In this document: piece after piece, positions 61,048 to 64,000 of the stretch
How the letters are laid out: every line of letters begins with the position of its first letter
How positions within the stretch are numbered: the stretch's first letter is position 1
From: Ailurus styani
Lineage: Eukaryota > Chordata > Mammalia > Carnivora > Ailuridae
Direction of reading: 5' to 3'
Assembly (NCBI GenBank): GCA_002007465.1
Contig: LNAC01000746.1
Location: 322,099 to 386,098, forward strand
DNA length: 64,000 nucleotides
Program-made: the position numbers and the translations under genes
The notes under the pieces: model-generated
The model's database searches: none
The model's input: the letters and a program-made list of their open reading frames with translations, nothing else
Told to the model about the DNA's origin: nothing

Positions 61048-63239
61048 CACATACACACGGCCACAACACACGAATGTACATATGCAGCCCCCAACATGTA
61101 CAAGCTGCTCTCCCCTGACCCTCCCCTCTCTCACACGTACACGCAAACACACACAGGGACACACACGATACCTCTTCTCCAGGCCACGGCCCCTGAGATG
61201 CAGCCTGGGGTGCCTGTGGTTCCTGCCCCAGGGGGTTGGGGGTCAGTGATGAAAGGGGGGGGCAATACAATGGGACCACGGTACCTATCCGCTTGCCTTA
61301 TTCCCTCCTGCTACCTTCCACCAAAGACCAGAGCCTGGGAAGGTTTCCAGGTGATAAGGAAGGAGGGGTGGCTGGGTAGCCCCTCCCACTGGAGGTAACT
61401 AAGAGTCCTGGAAAAAATAAGGAATCCTTAGCCAGAAAACTGGGTGAAGCAGGAACCCACTGTTTGCTGTTGGGCATTTGTTCAACCCGGCAGGCTGAGA
61501 ACCTGGGGGGCCTGGGATGAGACTGAGCTGGGCAGGCCAAGGGGGGTGGGGGGATCCGAGGGCAAGTGCCTCCCCAAGAGCCACACCCTAGGCTTGGGGG
61601 GACACAGAGCTCCACAGCCCACCCCCGCACTCATCTCTCCAGTTCACCCTCGGCAAGGAATGGCAACTCCGGCCTCAGCTTGCCTGGTGCCAGGGCAGCA
61701 GCTCCAGCTGGCTCTATGCTGTGTGAGTGTCTGCACACGTCAGCCGGCACTGGCTGTGCGGCTCCCCTTCGTGGGCAGCAGGACTCCCCCACTAACCGCG
61801 CCAGGACAGTCTTCCACGGGCCCTCTGAGCACAGGCTGTAGCTGCTGAGCCAGCCTGTACCTGGGGCCTTTGATAAACCTGGCTGACAGAATCACCTGAC
61901 CTCTCCTGACCTCAGCTTCCCCATCTGTGAAGTGGGTGCGATAACCACATCATGAGCCTGTGAAGCTGACAATGAGATGATACAGGGAAGGCACTCTTAG
62001 AGGCTCTCGCATATCGCAAGCAGCTGCTATTGCTGTTTTTTAATCATTATTTACTCCCCAGGGTACAGCTCTGACATCCAGGAGCCTTTGACAAGTACTT
62101 AATAACATTTACTTAAGGAAAGCAAAAACATCAGTGTGTATTCAAGGGCAAGGGCACTGACCTCTTCCATTCCCCAGCCTCTCCCACCATTCTAATTGCT
62201 CCCAATGACCCCATCCACAGGGCAAAGTTCCTTTTCTTTTTATAGCTGGACTCCATGGGGTCGGGGAGGGTCCCCTGGAACAGAGCCCCTTCCCACCGGC
62301 CCGGCCCTGTGCTTCTGAGGGCCCACCTGGGACCAAGGGGAGGCCAGACCTAGGCAGCTCCCAGCACTACCATGCACCCCTCCACCATTACCTTCCATTA
62401 TGGTTACTGGGTCCTCTATCTGTGGCCGAAGTATGTTGGGTCCAAAAACGGTTGCCAGGTTCTGGACACTCATCTTGTTGACATTTGAGTGGGACTGAAC
62501 TTCATCCAGAAACCTGTACAGTAAGGAAGAAGCAGCTGGCGGAAAAGCAAAAGCTGATGCCAGACCTTCTGGGACCTTCCCTGGCCTTCATGCCTAGCCA
62601 TGTCCACGCATGTCCGCGGCTGCTGGGCATAGCCAGCTGCCCCTGGCAAACCCTGAAGAGGGCAGAGCTTCCCCCTCTGAAGGGTAGGAGATGGCCGTCA
62701 GAAGCAGAGGCCAGTGGGACAAGGGGCCACTGTCTGCGTGGAAGCAGGACACACGACTCTCCTGCCTGCAGTGGGGGCAGATGCCCAAGAAGGCCGAGAT
62801 GCCGCAGGGGTGGGGCTAGGTGAGGGCCACACTGCATGCCTCCTCCCAGCACCTGGGTCGAGGCCACTGTGCTCAGGAGGCAGACCCTGGGGGTGGGGAC
62901 AGCGAGAGGCACCCAGAGAAAGCTGAAGGGATACAGGGTGTGTCTCTTCTTTTCAGGAATGATACACTGGGGGCTATTTAACACTGCCTCCTCCCATGGG
63001 GACCGTAAGCCCCATGAGTGCAGGCACTGTGTTCTTTTATGCCCCTCGCTGGCTCCATCAACACACAGGGAGGAGTGTGGGGTGGGAGAATGATCGAGAA
63101 TCCCTCCGTGAAGGGAACTGAGTTAGAGTGCAGGGCAGGGAAGCTCCCTGCCCCTTGTCACTTACTTGCAGATATATCTGAGCAGGTTGTAATTGGCCAG
63201 GGGAAGGCTGCTCACTTGCTTAGCCAACTCCAGGGTCCC
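55749..63239 (-). CDS. ARHGAP22: ARHGAP22, last four coding exons (5' part outside window)
   Basis: ARHGAP22 is a Rho GTPase-activating protein, mainly for Rac1, that acts at the membrane and actin cytoskeleton and in endosomes. Minus-strand join: 63239-63166, 62513-62392, 60547-59641, 55977-55749. This is 1332 nt, 443 residues plus stop, with every junction in frame. In order it contains the distal half of the RhoGAP domain ([18 protein letters not shown], then [16 protein letters not shown] with the conserved Asn), a roughly 280-residue Ser/Pro/Gly-rich linker, and a C-terminal coiled coil ending at [16 protein letters not shown]24 and ARHGAP25 share this design, but the linker ([21 protein letters not shown]) fits ARHGAP22. 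It also neighbours MAPK8 tail to tail, as in human 10q11. The PH domain and arginine finger would lie beyond 64000. Confidence 0.95.
55978..59640. other. ARHGAP22: ARHGAP22 last intron
   Basis: GC-rich. L2-like antisense pieces at about 56470-56620 (cccagctcaaatgtctcacc), 57060-57650 and 58500-58740; MIR-like at 58105-58330. A poly-C tract occupies 56578-56590. No SINE. No additional exon recognised. Confidence 0.5.
59641..60547 (-). CDS. ARHGAP22: ARHGAP22 large exon: end of GAP domain, Ser/Pro linker, start of coiled coil
   Basis: 907 nt, GC-rich, with acceptor ctcttcctggcag and donor gtaaagg. It starts with [20 protein letters not shown], the last RhoGAP helix. A disordered Ser/Gly/Pro-rich linker follows with patches such as [46 protein letters not shown] and [15 protein letters not shown] resembles a basophilic kinase site, an inference only. 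The exon ends in the coiled-coil beginning [20 protein letters not shown] and TEYETSIK. Two long plus-strand frames over this exon are shadows of the GC-rich code. Confidence 0.95.
61009..61042 (+). repeat. (AC)n microsatellite
   Basis: About 17 AC units, followed by looser CA-rich sequence to 61165. Confidence 0.95.
61885..62035 (+). mobile_element. MIR element
   Basis: ctcagcttccccatctgtga, agtgggtgcgataaccacat, gaagctgacaatgagatgat follow the MIR sense order. Confidence 0.82.
62392..62513 (-). CDS. ARHGAP22: ARHGAP22 RhoGAP-domain exon with conserved Asn
   Basis: 122 nt, with acceptor actgtacag and donor gtaatgg. It encodes [20 protein letters not shown] then [20 protein letters not shown]. 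The ATVFGPNIL segment is the hallmark RhoGAP motif whose Asn supports catalysis. Junction phases fit both neighbouring exons. Confidence 0.95.
62514..63165. other. ARHGAP22: ARHGAP22 intron, no clear feature
   Basis: GC-rich unique sequence between the two GAP exons. 62990-63080 has an L2-like phrase (gcaggcactgtgttctttta). Confidence 0.45.
63166..63239 (-). CDS. ARHGAP22: ARHGAP22 RhoGAP-domain exon
   Basis: 74 nt on the minus strand, with acceptor ttcaatcccaag and donor gtaagtgaca. It encodes [20 protein letters not shown] then RYICK, starting in phase 0 and ending two bases into Lys. This is the helix pair of the RhoGAP fold that contacts the GTPase switch regions. The next exon upstream is not in the window. 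Confidence 0.94.
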
Positions 63240-63520
63240 CTTGGGATTGAAAGAGAAAAACAGCATTTCAAAGGCCAGCAATGAGACTCCAGGCCCTTCT
63301 GCTGGAGGGAGGGCTGGGAGCTGGGACAGGAATCTGAGTCCAGACCTCCAGCCAAGACCCCTGCAGCCAGGTGGCCAGAAGGTGCCACCACCTCCACCTC
63401 CCTCTGATGAGCAGTGAGGCCAACCTTGGGGAAGCAGATTTACTTTTGGGGAACTGATGTGAGAGGTATGCCTCTGTAGGGCTAAGGACGAATGTCAGGG
63501 CCACAGCTCAGCACACTTAC

Positions 63521-63629
63521 AGAGGCACAAATATTTGCCAGGTAAAGATCCCTCATGTCCCACAGGGCCAAGAAGGTCAGCAAAGAGTCCTTCTCCAGCC
63601 AAAGCCGGCTTAGGGCTGCAGGCAGGCAC
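63521..63629 (-). other. Exon-like segment with good splice signals, unassigned
   Basis: On the minus strand a pyrimidine-rich acceptor (ctcaccttctcctgcag) and a strong donor (gtaagtgtg) bound 109 nt. It does not match the known ARHGAP22 protein. If included between GAP exons it would shift frame. Possible alternative or decoy exon. Confidence 0.3.
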
Positions 63630-64000
63630 CTGCAGGAGAAGGTGAGGGTAGGTGTGGGAGCCCTCTGTCCTGGAAACAGTCTCAAATTCTTTTGGGAGGA
63701 GGCAGGATATAAATAGATGAAAGGTCTGTTGGTTTCCGAACCCTGTGGCTGGCCTGGGTAGTACAGCAGGAGTCCCTACTGCATGGGGGCCCACGCCCAG
63801 GCCCCAGGCACCCAGAACCACAACTGGAACTCGGCCTGCTTTAGGAGGTAGCTGTCCCTCCCAGAGACTGAGGCCTGCACACAGAGCGGACCCCACACAG
63901 ACAGGGGACGTTCCAGGACCCCACCCCCACACACAGCAGGCTGCTCCAGGCCCCCCTTCACGGAGCAGAAGGGTCCAGGCCTCCCATTTTACAGAGCAGG
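63630..64000. other. ARHGAP22 intron, right edge
   Basis: No feature recognised. Confidence 0.4.

Larger units (their letters stand above)
60548..62391. other. ARHGAP22: ARHGAP22 intron
   Basis: GC-rich intron with a CA repeat (61009-61042) and a MIR (61885-62035). No further exon recognised. Confidence 0.5.

Overview
The window is nuclear DNA from a carnivoran mammal, most likely a mustelid (ferret, mink, marten or otter group). About 26 tRNA-Lys-derived CAN-type SINEs are scattered through it. Their head (gcctgggtggctcagtgggt) and tail (aataaataaaatctt plus poly-A) are carnivoran, and the ctgcctgcctctctgcctac body resembles mustelid copies. L1, L2, MIR, Tigger/MER28 and hAT remnants complete a typical mammalian background. 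Genes have GT-AG introns and there is no bacterial or plasmid content. The mustelid placement is an inference from SINE type.

Two protein-coding genes lie tail to tail. (1) Positions 4365-41650 (+) hold the whole coding part of MAPK8, the JNK1 stress kinase. There are eleven coding steps plus a duplicated sixth exon (alpha/beta), and together they encode 427 or 384 residues depending on the last acceptor. The upstream non-coding exon(s) and promoter lie outside the window. A long SINE-free 3'UTR probably runs to about 46.1 kb, with a proximal poly(A) candidate near 42.9 kb. (2) Positions 63239-55749 (-) hold the last four coding exons of ARHGAP22, a Rac-directed RhoGAP: the C-terminal part of the RhoGAP domain, a long Ser/Pro-rich linker and the C-terminal coiled coil. 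Its PH domain, arginine finger and promoter lie beyond the right edge.

Layout: 1-4364 is MAPK8 5' intron made of L1 and L2 remnants. 4365-41650 is MAPK8, with very repeat-rich introns, especially the 12-kb intron 14827-26862. 41651-46105 is its 3'UTR. 46.1-55.4 kb is intergenic and contains old LINE/MIR debris, four SINEs, two probable tail-only retrotranspositions and a strong CTCF core motif at 53808. 55.4-64 kb is GC-richer and holds ARHGAP22. The AT-rich to GC-rich change lies close to the CTCF motif.

Most notable points: both alternative MAPK8 exons 6 carry U12-type donors (gtatcctt), which explains why they are mutually exclusive. A pair of acceptors 5 nt apart sets the short or long C-terminus. 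A G-quadruplex-like tract follows the MAPK8 stop codon. Single-N joins at 7714, 39886 and 49611 are flanked by direct duplications; the last looks like a heterozygous SINE insertion stitched into the assembly. I found no sign of a wholly new biological system.
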